64,000 nucleotides of DNA, taken from NCBI GenBank assembly GCA_045597645.1, contig JAZLKM010000020.1, forward strand, positions 5,416-69,415, given 5' to 3'. This document shows positions 18,307 through 28,215 of this stretch, piece by piece. The stretch comes from JAKSSE01 sp045597645. GTDB lineage: Bacteria; Bacillota; Clostridia; Lachnospirales; Lachnospiraceae. Numbering within the stretch: position 1 is the stretch's first letter; every line of letters starts with the position of its first letter. The position numbers were made by a program, and so were the translations under genes. The notes beneath the pieces were generated by a model. That model ran no database searches. It was not told where the DNA came from and was given only the letters and a program-made list of their open reading frames with translations.

Positions 18307-19179
18307 ATGAAAATAAAATCTTTAAGCGCCAGAATCGGCGATTGGATATTCGTTCTCATCTGCGTACTGGTATCGATTATCTGCCTTGTACCGATGCTGA
18401 ACCTATTAGCTAAATCATTAAGTGGTACCGATTATCTTGTAAGAAATGCCGTATATCTTATTCCTAAGGGACTCAATTTTAACGCTTATGTGACGGTACT
18501 TAGTGATAAGAAGTATATACTTGCATTCTTCTGGACAGTATTGCTTACTGTTATATGTACAGTACTTTCACTTACAATGACTACCCTTTGCGCATATCCG
18601 CTTATATTTGATGGACTTAAGGGTAAGGGCGTTATCAACGTATTTATAACAATTACAATGTTTTTCAATGCAGGTGCGATTCCTAACTACCTGCTTATGA
18701 AAGCACTGGGATTATTAAGTAATCCGCTTGTACTTATCATACCTAGCTGCCTTAGCGTATATAACATGATTATCATGAGGAGTTTCTTCTATGGTATACC
18801 GGACAGCTTGAGAGAATCGGCGCAGATAGATGGAGCTACATTTATTCAGATACTTACGAAGATATATGTTCCACTTTCAAAGCCGGTATACGCAACACTT
18901 GCTCTTTTCTACGCAGTAGGTCGTTGGAACGGATACTCAGATGCTTTGGTTTACATGAGAGAAGAGAAATATTATCCATTGCAGCTGCTTCTGTACAACA
19001 TCCTGAACAATATTAATCAGGTTGAAGTAGCAACGCAGGAGGGCTTCTCAACACCGGGTCTGTCAGAGTCACTTAAGGCAGCGATAGTAATGTTCTCAAC
19101 CATTCCGATTCTTATGATTTATCCATGGTTGCAGAAGTACTTCATCCACGGTGTAACACTTGGAGCAGTAAAGGAGTAA
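18307..19179 (+). CDS. ytcP: ABC transporter permease, YtcP/AguG type
   Basis: This partner permease has six predicted membrane segments and the coupling loop DSLRESAQIDGATFIQILTKIYVPLSKP. GVTLGAVKE at the end is characteristic of the YtcP/LplC group. It begins 13 bases after its partner, with GGAGG upstream, and is followed by the binding-protein gene after about 100 bases. Together they should form the channel for aldouronic or similar oligosaccharides, an inference supported by aguA downstream. Confidence 0.88.
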   Translation: MKIKSLSARIGDWIFVLICVLVSIICLVPMLNLLAKSLSGTDYLVRNAVYLIPKGLNFNAYVTVLSDKKYILAFFWTVLLTVICTVLSLTMTTLCAYPLIFDGLKGKGVINVFITITMFFNAGAIPNYLLMKALGLLSNPLVLIIPSCLSVYNMIIMRSFFYGIPDSLRESAQIDGATFIQILTKIYVPLSKPVYATLALFYAVGRWNGYSDALVYMREEKYYPLQLLLYNILNNINQVEVATQEGFSTPGLSESLKAAIVMFSTIPILMIYPWLQKYFIHGVTLGAVKE

Positions 19180-19279
19180 TTAGGAATAATCAGCAAAGGC
19201 TGTTGTTCATAAAGTGACCAAAAAGAGTAAGTGCTTTAGGTCATGAGTAAATTCTTTTATAAATTACGGAGGGTAAAAA

Positions 19280-20983
19280 ATGAAGAAAAGAATTTTTGCC
19301 GCATTGCTTGCAGGCGCAATGACATTCTCATTGGCAGCATGCGGACAGAGCGATGCACCGGCAGCATCAGCACCGGCAGCATCAAGCACTGAGACAAAGA
19401 CTGAAGCAGCTGCAGATACTACTGCGGAAGCTCCAGCTAGCGAGCTCGTAGATGGCAAGTTCGCTGAGACCAGACAGATTACCGTAGAGATTTTCGATCG
19501 TGGTAATGACGGTGGTTCAGATCCAGAGGACAACCTTTACACTGAGTACATCAAGAAGGGTATGCTCGAGGATCATAACGTAGAAGTAACCTTCAAGAAG
19601 GTTCCTCGTTGGACTGAGGTTGAGGATATCAACAACCTTCTTGCAGCAGGCGATGCACCAGATATCTGCGTAACCTACAGCTATCCTACTATTCAGACTT
19701 ACGCTCAGATGGGCGGTGTAGTTGATCTTTCAGATTATGTTGATACCTACAAGGCAGACCTTCCAAACCTTTGGGGATGGCTTGAGGAGAGCAACATTTA
19801 CTGGGATAAGGATCCTAAGGATGGCACCATCTGGGCTATCGAAGCAAGACTTGCAGTAAGCAACCGCGTACTTACCTTCGTACGTCAGGATTGGCTTGAT
19901 GCACTTGGAATGCAGGCTCCTACCACTATCGATGAGTTCGAGGCTATGCTTGTTGCATTCGATGAGAATGCTAGCACCCTTCTTGGCGCAGACGCAGACA
20001 AGATGGTTCCTTACTCTGTAAGCTACGATGTAGGTTGGAGAGCAGCTACTCTTATCGAGGCATTTATCGATCCAGCAATCTCTGATAAGGAGTTCTACAT
20101 CAACGGATTTGATGACAGAAAGGTAACCCAGAACGGTACTAAGGAAGCTGTAAGACTTCTTAACAAGTGGTACAACATGGGTCTCCTTTGGGATGACTTC
20201 GCTCTTTACGGAAGCGGTGATACCAGCGAGGATGACATGATCAAGGCTGGTTATGTAGGCGCATTTACTCACAACTGGGATTATCCATATCGTAATGGTG
20301 AGGACAGCATCAATGCTAACCTTGCAAGAAACGTAGGCGAGGATGCTAAGTTTGTAGCTATCGATTGCTTCAAGGGACCGACTGGCAAGTATACCAAGTT
20401 CGTTCCAGGTCCGGTTGACCGTAAGGTATTCTTCCCAAGCACCAATGATGAGCCTCTTGCATCAATGCTTTACCTTGATTGGATCTCAGATCCAGAGCAC
20501 ATCCACTATCTCCAGGTTGGTGATGAGGGTGTTACCCATACTGTAACTGATGATGGCGCAATTGCTATTCAGCCAGCTACTGGTGATGCAATCCAGAACT
20601 CTGGTATGAACATCGACTATACCATTACCTGTAACGGTCTTAAGCTCATCAGCGAAGACCTTACCAACAAGTCTAGAGCACTTAACTACCCAGGTATTGC
20701 TCCAGAAGACGTTTTGAGCGCTCATACTATAGCTAATACAGACCTTAAGGTTCTTAAGAATGTAAACGTAGGCGCTATTGAGGCTGAGCAGGGTGTAGGT
20801 GATACACTTTCAGCTAAGAGAGATCAGGTATACGACAACGCAGTTGTTGCAAAGGAAGCTGATTTCGATGCAGTTTGGGATGCTGGAATGGCAGATTATC
20901 TGTCAGCTGGTGGACAGGCTATTATCGACGAGCGTACTGAGAAGTGGGCAGAGTTCTTCGGCGATGCTGATATGCTCCCATAA
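19280..20983 (+). CDS. Extracellular solute-binding lipoprotein for an oligosaccharide importer
   Basis: A lipoprotein signal (KKRIFAALLAG, lipobox SLAAC) and a Ser/Ala/Thr linker lead into a large family-1 binding protein of the LipO/AguE kind. At 567 residues it is longer than the usual maltose-type proteins, which is typical of binding proteins for larger oligosaccharides. GGAGG precedes the ATG. Codon use is strongly biased, as expected for an abundant protein. The gene comes last in the transport set, and a strong terminator separates it from aguA. Its cargo is inferred, not shown. Confidence 0.88.
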   Translation: MKKRIFAALLAGAMTFSLAACGQSDAPAASAPAASSTETKTEAAADTTAEAPASELVDGKFAETRQITVEIFDRGNDGGSDPEDNLYTEYIKKGMLEDHNVEVTFKKVPRWTEVEDINNLLAAGDAPDICVTYSYPTIQTYAQMGGVVDLSDYVDTYKADLPNLWGWLEESNIYWDKDPKDGTIWAIEARLAVSNRVLTFVRQDWLDALGMQAPTTIDEFEAMLVAFDENASTLLGADADKMVPYSVSYDVGWRAATLIEAFIDPAISDKEFYINGFDDRKVTQNGTKEAVRLLNKWYNMGLLWDDFALYGSGDTSEDDMIKAGYVGAFTHNWDYPYRNGEDSINANLARNVGEDAKFVAIDCFKGPTGKYTKFVPGPVDRKVFFPSTNDEPLASMLYLDWISDPEHIHYLQVGDEGVTHTVTDDGAIAIQPATGDAIQNSGMNIDYTITCNGLKLISEDLTNKSRALNYPGIAPEDVLSAHTIANTDLKVLKNVNVGAIEAEQGVGDTLSAKRDQVYDNAVVAKEADFDAVWDAGMADYLSAGGQAIIDERTEKWAEFFGDADMLP

Positions 20984-21019
20984 TAATTCTTAGAACAAAC
21001 GTTAAAAAGTAACTGTTAA

Positions 21020-21047
21020 CTCCCAGGCCAAGTGCCTGGGAGTTTTT
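21020..21047 (+). terminator. Intrinsic terminator between binding protein and aguA
   Basis: CTCCCAGGC and GCCTGGGAG form a 9-base-pair stem over a 5-base loop, followed by five Ts. aguA starts less than 70 bases later, so it is either read through or has its own promoter. Confidence 0.9.
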
Positions 21048-21114
21048 AAAAGAAGCACTAGTATGGTTGATGCTGACACTTACCAGATTGGCCATGTATA
21101 GAGAGAGAGAAGAC

Positions 21115-23124
21115 ATGAACTTTGAAGCGGCGTGGTTGCGCTATGACAAGGCTGATAAGCAGGCTATAGTTTCGGACCTCACAACAATAATATGTGATAG
21201 CACTCTGCAGCAGAACACAGTTGTATCGAGCGCAATAAAAGAGCTGCAGCAGGCATTTGATAGTATGTTCGGCATAAAGCTGGATGTTTCAAGTGATAAT
21301 GCTGGTAGCAAGGTAATAACCTTACAGATTAAGAGTTGCGACAGCGTTGAGTGCGTGCTATCAAAGTCAGAGGCATATCGTATAGAGGAAAAGGATGGAA
21401 ATATTATTATTTCTGGATCTGATGCCAACGGATTGCTTTATGGAACGTTTTCTCTTCTGCGAACAGTAGTGCAGAAAAAATCTGTAAAAGGATTGCTTGA
21501 GGAAAAGTCTCCAGTGATGCCATTTAGAATGTATAATCATTGGGATAACATGGATGGCAGCATAGAGAGAGGTTATTCAGGAAAATCCTTCTACTATGTG
21601 GACAATGAGATAGTAGTTGATGACAGAACAAGGATGTATGCAAGGCTTGTATCTTCTGTGGGCATCAACGCAGTAGTAATCAATAATGTTAATGTCAAGG
21701 ACATGGCAACTTATATGATTACTGATAAGTACTTCAGCAAGCTTAATGAGCTGGCAGGTGTATTCGCAGAGTATGGCATCAAGCTCTATATGAGCCTTAA
21801 CTACGCTGCACCGCTTGAACTTGGCGAGCTGGATACAGCTGATCCGCTTGATCCGTCAGTTCAAAGCTGGTGGAAGACAAAAATGTCAGAGGTTTTCGCT
21901 AGGATAGACAATCTCGGAGGATTCCTAATAAAGGCAGACTCTGAAGGAAGACCGGGACCGTTTACCTATGGGCGTACTCATGCTGATGGGGCCAATATGC
22001 TTGCTGATGCAGTGGCACCATATGGCGGCACAATTATTTGGAGATGCTTCGTATATAATTGTCAGCAGGATTGGCGTGATTACAAGACAGATAGAGCCAG
22101 ATCAGGCTATGATAATTTCGTGGCACTAGACGGCACATTTAGAGATAATGTGATTCTTCAGATTAAGAATGGGCCAATGGATTTCCAGGTGCGTGAGCCA
22201 GTTCACCCGCTGTTTGGCGGAATGAAGAATACAAACGAGATGATTGAATTCCAGATAGCACAGGAATACACAGGTCAGCAGAGACATGTATGCTATCTTA
22301 TTCCTATGTTCAAGGAGATTCTGGCGTTCAAAACACATGCCGAAGACGAAAATGATACAGTAGAGGATATCGTATGTGGTAGGACCTATGGTCAGACTAA
22401 TTGCGGTATGGCTGCTGTTGTAAATACAGGAAACGACGAGAACTGGACCGGACATGATTTAGCTGCAGCCAATTTCTATGGATTTGGTAGATTGGCATTT
22501 GATACATCACTTTCTGCTGAGGAAATTGCAGATGAGTGGATAGTTCAGACCTTTGGAGCAGACGAGCAGGTCGTAGAGACCATCAGAGACATTTTGATGA
22601 AGTCATGGCCTGCCTATGAGAATTATAATGCTCCGCTTGGAATAGGCTGGATGGTTAATCCTCATGAGCACTATGGACCTAATGTTGACGGATATGAGTA
22701 TGACAGATGGGGCACATATCATAGAGCAGATCACAAGGGCATAGGTGTGGATAGAAGCCACATGGGAACAGGATATGCGCAGCAATATCATGAGCCTTGG
22801 TCATCTATATACGATGATATAAGTACATGTCCAGAAGAACTATTACTGTTTTTCCATCATGTACCGTATGATTACCAGCTTAGCACAGGTAAGACGGTTC
22901 TCCAGCATATTTATGACACTCACTTCAAGGGCGTCGAGATGGTGGAGGAAATGGTAGCTGAATTCGAGAAGCTTTCTGGGAAAATTGATGAGAAGAGATT
23001 TAATAGAATGAGAAATCGCTTCAATATGCAGCTAGAAAACTCAAAGGAGTGGAGAGATCAAATTAACAGCTACTTCTATAGGAAGACAAACATACCTGAT
23101 AAGTATAATAGAACAATATACTAA
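21115..23124 (+). CDS. aguA: Alpha-glucuronidase, GH67
   Basis: GH67 enzymes release (4-O-methyl)-glucuronic acid from the non-reducing end of aldouronic acids derived from glucuronoxylan. Key segments are present: the acid in ADSEGRPGP, the paired Asp/Glu region GPMDFQVREP (Asp356) and IAQEYTG. The N-terminal domain with ISGSDANGLLYGTFSLLR is also typical. There is no signal peptide, so it works in the cytosol on imported oligosaccharides. The start is uncertain: ATG 21115 gives the family-like opening MNFEAAWLRYD but has only a weak ribosome site, and ATGs at 21070 and 21094 are possible. Length 669 residues is normal. Confidence 0.95.
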   Translation: MNFEAAWLRYDKADKQAIVSDLTTIICDSTLQQNTVVSSAIKELQQAFDSMFGIKLDVSSDNAGSKVITLQIKSCDSVECVLSKSEAYRIEEKDGNIIISGSDANGLLYGTFSLLRTVVQKKSVKGLLEEKSPVMPFRMYNHWDNMDGSIERGYSGKSFYYVDNEIVVDDRTRMYARLVSSVGINAVVINNVNVKDMATYMITDKYFSKLNELAGVFAEYGIKLYMSLNYAAPLELGELDTADPLDPSVQSWWKTKMSEVFARIDNLGGFLIKADSEGRPGPFTYGRTHADGANMLADAVAPYGGTIIWRCFVYNCQQDWRDYKTDRARSGYDNFVALDGTFRDNVILQIKNGPMDFQVREPVHPLFGGMKNTNEMIEFQIAQEYTGQQRHVCYLIPMFKEILAFKTHAEDENDTVEDIVCGRTYGQTNCGMAAVVNTGNDENWTGHDLAAANFYGFGRLAFDTSLSAEEIADEWIVQTFGADEQVVETIRDILMKSWPAYENYNAPLGIGWMVNPHEHYGPNVDGYEYDRWGTYHRADHKGIGVDRSHMGTGYAQQYHEPWSSIYDDISTCPEELLLFFHHVPYDYQLSTGKTVLQHIYDTHFKGVEMVEEMVAEFEKLSGKIDEKRFNRMRNRFNMQLENSKEWRDQINSYFYRKTNIPDKYNRTIY

Positions 23125-23129
23125 TAATA

Positions 23130-23160
23130 AGCGCCATACAAATGTATGGCGCTGCTTTAT
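23130..23160. terminator. Terminator between the converging aguA and response-regulator genes
   Basis: AGCGCCATAC and GTATGGCGCT form a 10-base-pair stem with an AAAT loop; a T-rich tail follows on the plus strand. It likely serves both converging genes. Confidence 0.75.
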
Positions 23161-24725
23161 TTATTGAGATAATCGGTAGGCGATATGCCCTCCACTTTTT
23201 TAAACACCTTGCTAAAATAGAAGGCACTTTCGAAGCCGAGAATTTCAGCTATCTCATATACCTTTAGTGTGCTGTCATCAAGAAGCTTTTTGGCTTCCTT
23301 TATCTTGCAGTTATTTACGTACTCTACAAATCCACAGTCATTATATTTACTAAATAATTGGCTCAAATAGCTGGGGCTTATAGCAAATACAGCAGCAACC
23401 TCATTTAATGACAAACGCTCTCGCACATGGGCATTAATATGTTTTTTGACCTGAGCTACAATGTGGTTTTTATAATCTTTTTTGTGCTCTTCAAACATGG
23501 AACATATATTGGCTGAAAATGCAGATAACCAAGCCATAATCTGCTCTACAGAGTTTTGAGTATAAAGAGAACGGTAGCCATCAGAGCTGTCTTGATAGAG
23601 ACTTTCAACGTCAGGAAGCAGAGATATGGCTAAATGCAAAATGTTGCTGGCAGCATCAATGGCTTGCAGATAATGGTCAGGGTGGCTCTCGAATAGCTCT
23701 GTAATAGCGCATATAGTCTTGTCAAGCAATTCCGCATCATACTCTTCGAAGGCGCGGGTTAGGTCGCTCTTGAATACACTTATGTTGAACGAACTATGCA
23801 CATTGCTGTCAATTTCTGATGAATCAATGCATACAAATGGTGAGGCTTCTGAGGCCTGTCGAAATGCCTGTCGAGCGTATTGATAAGAACTGCTTATACC
23901 TTGGTGGCCCTCAACGATATTGCCTATCCCACAGCGAATAGACACGTTATAGTAGTTGGAAAGGGTATCGCTTATGTTGCCTAGGATAGGAAGTAGCCCG
24001 TCTGTAGAGGCAGGAAGCTCATCATAACAAAAAATGAGAGCGAAGTGTCTCACATCAAGTGATACGCAATGGCAGGGGAGATATTTTACCACTAGCTCTC
24101 TTATCATTTGAAGAGTGGAGCTAAAAAGGGACATTTGCTTTTCTATAGTCAGAAGGTCGTTCTGATTATCAATTATCTCTCCGTAACAGCATACAAAGCC
24201 GGCGTGAATAAAGGACACACCTAATTCTTTGGCTTGCAATAGAAACTGGTTATCTGATTCGAACAGATTGTGCAGCAGTCTGATGAAGAATTTCTCATGG
24301 TACAAATGTACTTCAGTCGAGAAATCCTGCGAAACTTCTTTTCCAGGAAGCCTCTTTACGGCTTTTTGGAGAGCTTCGGTCAGCGTGTCAGCATCCATCT
24401 CCAGCTTCAATAAATAATCTGATACCTGATATGATAGAGCCTCCTTAACCATGTGGAAGTCTTCGTAGCTTGTGAGAATAATAAAACAAGGATTGTCCTT
24501 GCCGTATCGTTCAGTACATACTTTTACAAGCTCAAGACCTGTCATTACGGGCATTTTTATATCAGTTATGACTATGTCGGGAGACTGTTCTTCGATAATT
24601 TTTAGTGCAGCTTGCCCGTTTGAGGCAGTTCCGCATACTTCCATATTAAGTTCCTGCCAGTTTAGGATTGATTTAACACCAACCTGAACCAATGGCTCGT
24701 CATCTACAATTAATACTTTTATCAT
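23157..24725 (-). CDS. YesN-type response regulator with AraC output domain
   Basis: The protein has an N-terminal receiver domain (IVDDEPLVQVGVKSIL; phospho-acceptor in VITDIKMPVMTG), a long middle region of about 280 residues and a C-terminal AraC helix-turn-helix pair (LSLNEVAAVFAISPSYLSQLF, then GFESAFYFSKVFKKVEGISP). The layout equals YesN, which partners with YesM kinases to control oligosaccharide importers. It lies 13 bases downstream of its kinase gene and is divergent from the importer gene at 26781, its likely target. Confidence 0.92.
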   Translation of the reverse strand: MIKVLIVDDEPLVQVGVKSILNWQELNMEVCGTASNGQAALKIIEEQSPDIVITDIKMPVMTGLELVKVCTERYGKDNPCFIILTSYEDFHMVKEALSYQVSDYLLKLEMDADTLTEALQKAVKRLPGKEVSQDFSTEVHLYHEKFFIRLLHNLFESDNQFLLQAKELGVSFIHAGFVCCYGEIIDNQNDLLTIEKQMSLFSSTLQMIRELVVKYLPCHCVSLDVRHFALIFCYDELPASTDGLLPILGNISDTLSNYYNVSIRCGIGNIVEGHQGISSSYQYARQAFRQASEASPFVCIDSSEIDSNVHSSFNISVFKSDLTRAFEEYDAELLDKTICAITELFESHPDHYLQAIDAASNILHLAISLLPDVESLYQDSSDGYRSLYTQNSVEQIMAWLSAFSANICSMFEEHKKDYKNHIVAQVKKHINAHVRERLSLNEVAAVFAISPSYLSQLFSKYNDCGFVEYVNNCKIKEAKKLLDDSTLKVYEIAEILGFESAFYFSKVFKKVEGISPTDYLNK

Positions 24726-24738
24726 ATTTTTCCTAATC

Positions 24739-26475
24739 CTAGATTATGGTACTTTTACGGAACGGCAACCGGATGGACATCTTGGTGTACTTGCCCACTT
24801 CACTTGTGGCAGTGATTCCGTAGGTATCCCCGAACTCATACTGAAGTCTCTTGTTTACATTATACACACCAATTTCTTTGAAGAAATCGGACTTGTCATC
24901 GCTTTTTTCTGATAGCAGAGCATTGAGCTTCTCTGGAGTGATACCTACTCCGTCATCAGTTACATCTATTATTATATCATTTGGGATGTCAGAATCATGA
25001 TATACATGAATATCTATGGTTCCGGCACCTCCCTTGGGTTCTATTCCATGGAATACAGCATTTTCCACAATTGGCTGAAGCGTGAATTTGTTGATTTCCA
25101 TCTGATTTAGAGCTTCATCATCCATTGTAATATTCATAGTGATTGCTCCGCCGTAGCGGTATTTTTGAATCAAAAAATAGTCCTGCAGCAGTGCGAGTTC
25201 TTCACTCAAAGGAATGACAGTGCTAGTGCCCTTGGAAATGCTCTTTAGCAATCGGGATAATGAGGTAGTTATTTCTGAAATTCCTGTGGCACCTTGGATT
25301 GTAGCCATCCACTTTATTGAGTTGAGTGTATTATATATGAAGTGAGGATTTATTTGGCTTTGAAGCATTTTATATTCCAAGTCCCTCTTTTGCTTTTCAT
25401 CCTCTAGCCTGTCTTTCATTAGAGTGTCAACGTTTTCGGCTAGATCATTGATGCCTCGACCTATATCTCCTAGCTCATGATCCCATTCTACAGAGTTGTC
25501 ACGGTCAAAGTTACCCTCAGAAATTCGCTCCATTCTATTTTGGAGGAGTCGTACAGGGAGATGAATCATACGGCTCATAATATTGATCAGTAGAAAGCCT
25601 ATACCTAAAAGGCCAACTATTATGCCGAGAATGACAAGCAGGAAGAGTTTTCTCTGCTCCCTGGCTTCCTCTTGAGATATAGTTTGACTAATATAGCAAT
25701 CATTCATATTTAGAGGAACGCTGACGCAAGTATTGCTATCAGCTAGATTTTCCTGAGTTAATACCAGTGTGTTGTCTTCATATATATATTGATTGCCACC
25801 TATTGTTATAAAAACGAAGCTATCAGCCGGAGTGCTGTATTTCCTAAGCGAATTGATAAATAGGTTGGCGGATATTTCTATAAGAACAAATCCGTCGGAC
25901 TCTGAGCGATAAGGGTAATTGATTGGTCGAATGATAGGTAATACCTGGTGTGGGCGGCGAAGGAAAGGATCATTCACTAGCCCTACACTAAAATCATAGT
26001 CGTTGGCAGTAACAAGCTGAGAAAAGTATGTAAGGTTAGGCACATCTACAGACAAGTCGTTTGTTGTTGAATAGGTAGTGTCAACAATTTGTAGAAAACC
26101 CTGCTCATTGACTACTGCTAATCGAGGAATATATTGGTTCGATGCGTTAGAACTATATTCTTCGTATAGACGATTGTGAGTAGAGACAGCCATCATCGCA
26201 TCTGGAGCGGAACTTTGATTTACATATTTGGTGATTGAACTATTAGTCTGGCAGAACTGGGTTAGTCTGTAGATGTCAGCCATGTTACTGTTAATGCTGT
26301 CTGATAGAAGGTATAGGCTGGCTTCCGTAGACTGAGCGAGACTTTGTTCCATATATGTAGTAAAGAGAAAATAGCTAAGAAAACTAACCAGCACACACAT
26401 GCCAAGGATGCATGACAGAGTAATAGCAAGTATCCGAGTTTGAATTTTTGCATGGTGAGTTTTGATTTTGCTCAT
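24739..26475 (-). CDS. YesM-type sensor histidine kinase
   Basis: This membrane sensor has a first hydrophobic segment near the N-terminus, an extracytoplasmic Cache-like sensor of about 240 residues, a second segment (LFLLVILGIIVGLLGIGFLL), a HAMP domain and the YesM/LytS kinase core with INPHFIYNTLN and an HATPase with DDGVGI. ATG 26475 is preferred: an upstream TTG reading (26523) lies before the start site expected from the extended -10 at 26524-26532. No good ribosome site precedes either start. It pairs with the YesN-like regulator downstream. Confidence 0.9.
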   Translation of the reverse strand: MSKIKTHHAKIQTRILAITLSCILGMCVLVSFLSYFLFTTYMEQSLAQSTEASLYLLSDSINSNMADIYRLTQFCQTNSSITKYVNQSSAPDAMMAVSTHNRLYEEYSSNASNQYIPRLAVVNEQGFLQIVDTTYSTTNDLSVDVPNLTYFSQLVTANDYDFSVGLVNDPFLRRPHQVLPIIRPINYPYRSESDGFVLIEISANLFINSLRKYSTPADSFVFITIGGNQYIYEDNTLVLTQENLADSNTCVSVPLNMNDCYISQTISQEEAREQRKLFLLVILGIIVGLLGIGFLLINIMSRMIHLPVRLLQNRMERISEGNFDRDNSVEWDHELGDIGRGINDLAENVDTLMKDRLEDEKQKRDLEYKMLQSQINPHFIYNTLNSIKWMATIQGATGISEITTSLSRLLKSISKGTSTVIPLSEELALLQDYFLIQKYRYGGAITMNITMDDEALNQMEINKFTLQPIVENAVFHGIEPKGGAGTIDIHVYHDSDIPNDIIIDVTDDGVGITPEKLNALLSEKSDDKSDFFKEIGVYNVNKRLQYEFGDTYGITATSEVGKYTKMSIRLPFRKSTII

Positions 26476-26523
26476 ACTTGAATACGAAAATGACCTTTCA
26501 TTATCTATATACTGGTTTTGCAA

Positions 26524-26532
26524 AGTATAACA
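26524..26532 (-). promoter_or_regulatory. Extended -10 promoter of the sensor kinase gene
   Basis: TGTTATACT on the minus strand matches an extended -10. No good -35 is seen. The predicted start is near 26517. The region 26524-26780 is the divergent control region for kinase and importer. Confidence 0.5.
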
Positions 26533-26780
26533 TATGAATCACTTTTTTAGATGAGTAAGTATTGATATACAAAAATTTTACAACAAAACTAAAAATATTA
26601 CATACTACGATTAGCAAATGTTGAACGAAATAATAAAAAAACACTGCAAATAAAAATATGGTACATGGAGAAAGAGCCTTTCAACGACTAAGATAATACT
26701 ATCAGAAAGCAGAGGCGCCAACGAACAGACGCTATACTTTCAGAAATCCTTGTGAAAACAAATTTATTGGAGGAAAAGAA

Positions 26781-28142
26781 ATGAAAAAGAGATTGGTAAG
26801 CGTATTACTCGCTGGATCAATGATTGCAGCATCTCTTGCAGGATGCGGCAGCACAGCAGCACCAGCAGCTCCTGCAGCAGAGCCAGCAGCTACCACCGAG
26901 GCAGCACCGGCAGCAGATGCAGCACCAGCAGAGGCACCGGTTGAGGAAGTTACTCTTAAGTGGGCTATTTGGGATGAGTCAACCACTCAGTACTGGGGAG
27001 ACATCAAGAACGAGTATGAGGCAACTCATCCGGGTGTAACTATCGAGATGGTAGACCTTGGATCAACTGATTACATGACTGTACTTGCTACAGAGCTTTC
27101 AGGTTCAGGTTCAGATTTCGACGTAGTAACAATTAAGGACGTTCCTGGATATGCAACTCTCGTTCAGAAGAATGCTATCCTTCCACTTAACGATTACATT
27201 GCAGCTGATAATGTAGATCTTAAGAAGTTCGCAGGTGCAACTGATCAGGTTACTGTAGATGGAGATCTTTACGAACTTCCTTTCAGAAATGACTTCTGGG
27301 TACTTTTCTATAACAAAGACCTCTTTGATGCAAAGGGCGTTGCATATCCTACCAACGATATGACTTGGGAAGAGTATGATGCACTTGCAAGAGAGATGAC
27401 TGATACCACATTTGGTTCACAGATATATGGTGGTCACTATCACACCTGGAGATCTACCACTGGTCTTATGGGTGTACTTGATGGAAAGCACTCAATCCTT
27501 GATGGAAATTATGATTTCATGAAGCCATACTATGAGATGGTTCTTAACCAGGAAGCTGACGGCGTTGTAAGAAAGTATGCTGATCTTAAGACAGAGGGTC
27601 TTCACTACTCAGCAGCATTCTCTGGCGGTGATGTAGCTATGCTCAACATGGGTTCATGGTTCATCGCAACTCTTATCAGCAACATCGCTAGCGGTGAGTA
27701 CGATGCAAGCCTCTGCGGTAACTGGGGTATTGTTAAGTATCCTCATGCAGCAGGTGTACCGGCTGGTTCTACTCTTGGTACCATCACTGGTCTTGCAATC
27801 GCATCTGCAACAGATACTCCTGATGCAGCATGGGATTTCGTAAACTGGGTAAGTGGTGCTGATGGAGCAGCAGTTATGGCCTCATCTGGTAACTTCCCAG
27901 CAGTTATGACTGGTGAGGTTGCTGACCTTATCACTGGTCTTGATGGATTCCCAACTGACGCAGAGAGCAAAGAGGCACTTAACGTATCTAACCTCTACCT
28001 CGAGGTTCCATACGCTCCAAACGTATCAGAGATCAACTCAGTACTTGATTCATATCACGGCAGCATCATGACTGGCGAGGTATCTATCGATGAGGGTATC
28101 GAGGCAATGAACACTGAGGTTCAGAAGATTCTTGCACAGTAA
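26781..28142 (+). CDS. Extracellular sugar-binding lipoprotein (family 1)
   Basis: A lipoprotein signal with lipobox (SLAGC) and an Ala/Pro-rich linker (about residues 20-55) precede a family-1 substrate-binding core with the ligand-domain segment ELPFRNDFWVLFYNKDLFDAKG. The 453-residue length is usual for maltose- or xylooligosaccharide-type binding proteins. GGAGG precedes the ATG, and codon use is strongly biased. It is divergent from the YesMN-like pair and is followed by a hairpin and the two permeases. The GH88 and DUF2264 genes downstream suggest an unsaturated uronide cargo (inference). Confidence 0.9.
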   Translation: MKKRLVSVLLAGSMIAASLAGCGSTAAPAAPAAEPAATTEAAPAADAAPAEAPVEEVTLKWAIWDESTTQYWGDIKNEYEATHPGVTIEMVDLGSTDYMTVLATELSGSGSDFDVVTIKDVPGYATLVQKNAILPLNDYIAADNVDLKKFAGATDQVTVDGDLYELPFRNDFWVLFYNKDLFDAKGVAYPTNDMTWEEYDALAREMTDTTFGSQIYGGHYHTWRSTTGLMGVLDGKHSILDGNYDFMKPYYEMVLNQEADGVVRKYADLKTEGLHYSAAFSGGDVAMLNMGSWFIATLISNIASGEYDASLCGNWGIVKYPHAAGVPAGSTLGTITGLAIASATDTPDAAWDFVNWVSGADGAAVMASSGNFPAVMTGEVADLITGLDGFPTDAESKEALNVSNLYLEVPYAPNVSEINSVLDSYHGSIMTGEVSIDEGIEAMNTEVQKILAQ

Positions 28143-28160
28143 GTAAATTCCTTAAACATT

Positions 28161-28193
28161 GGGGCCGCTCTAGAGAGGGCGGCCCTGTTTTTT
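28161..28193 (+). terminator. Intercistronic hairpin after the binding-protein gene
   Basis: GGGCCGC and GCGGCCC form a GC-rich 7-base-pair stem, followed by TGTTTTTT. It lies between the binding protein and its permeases and would lower read-through into the channel genes. Confidence 0.85.
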
Positions 28194-28215
28194 AAGACAG
28201 AGGAAGGACATAAAA

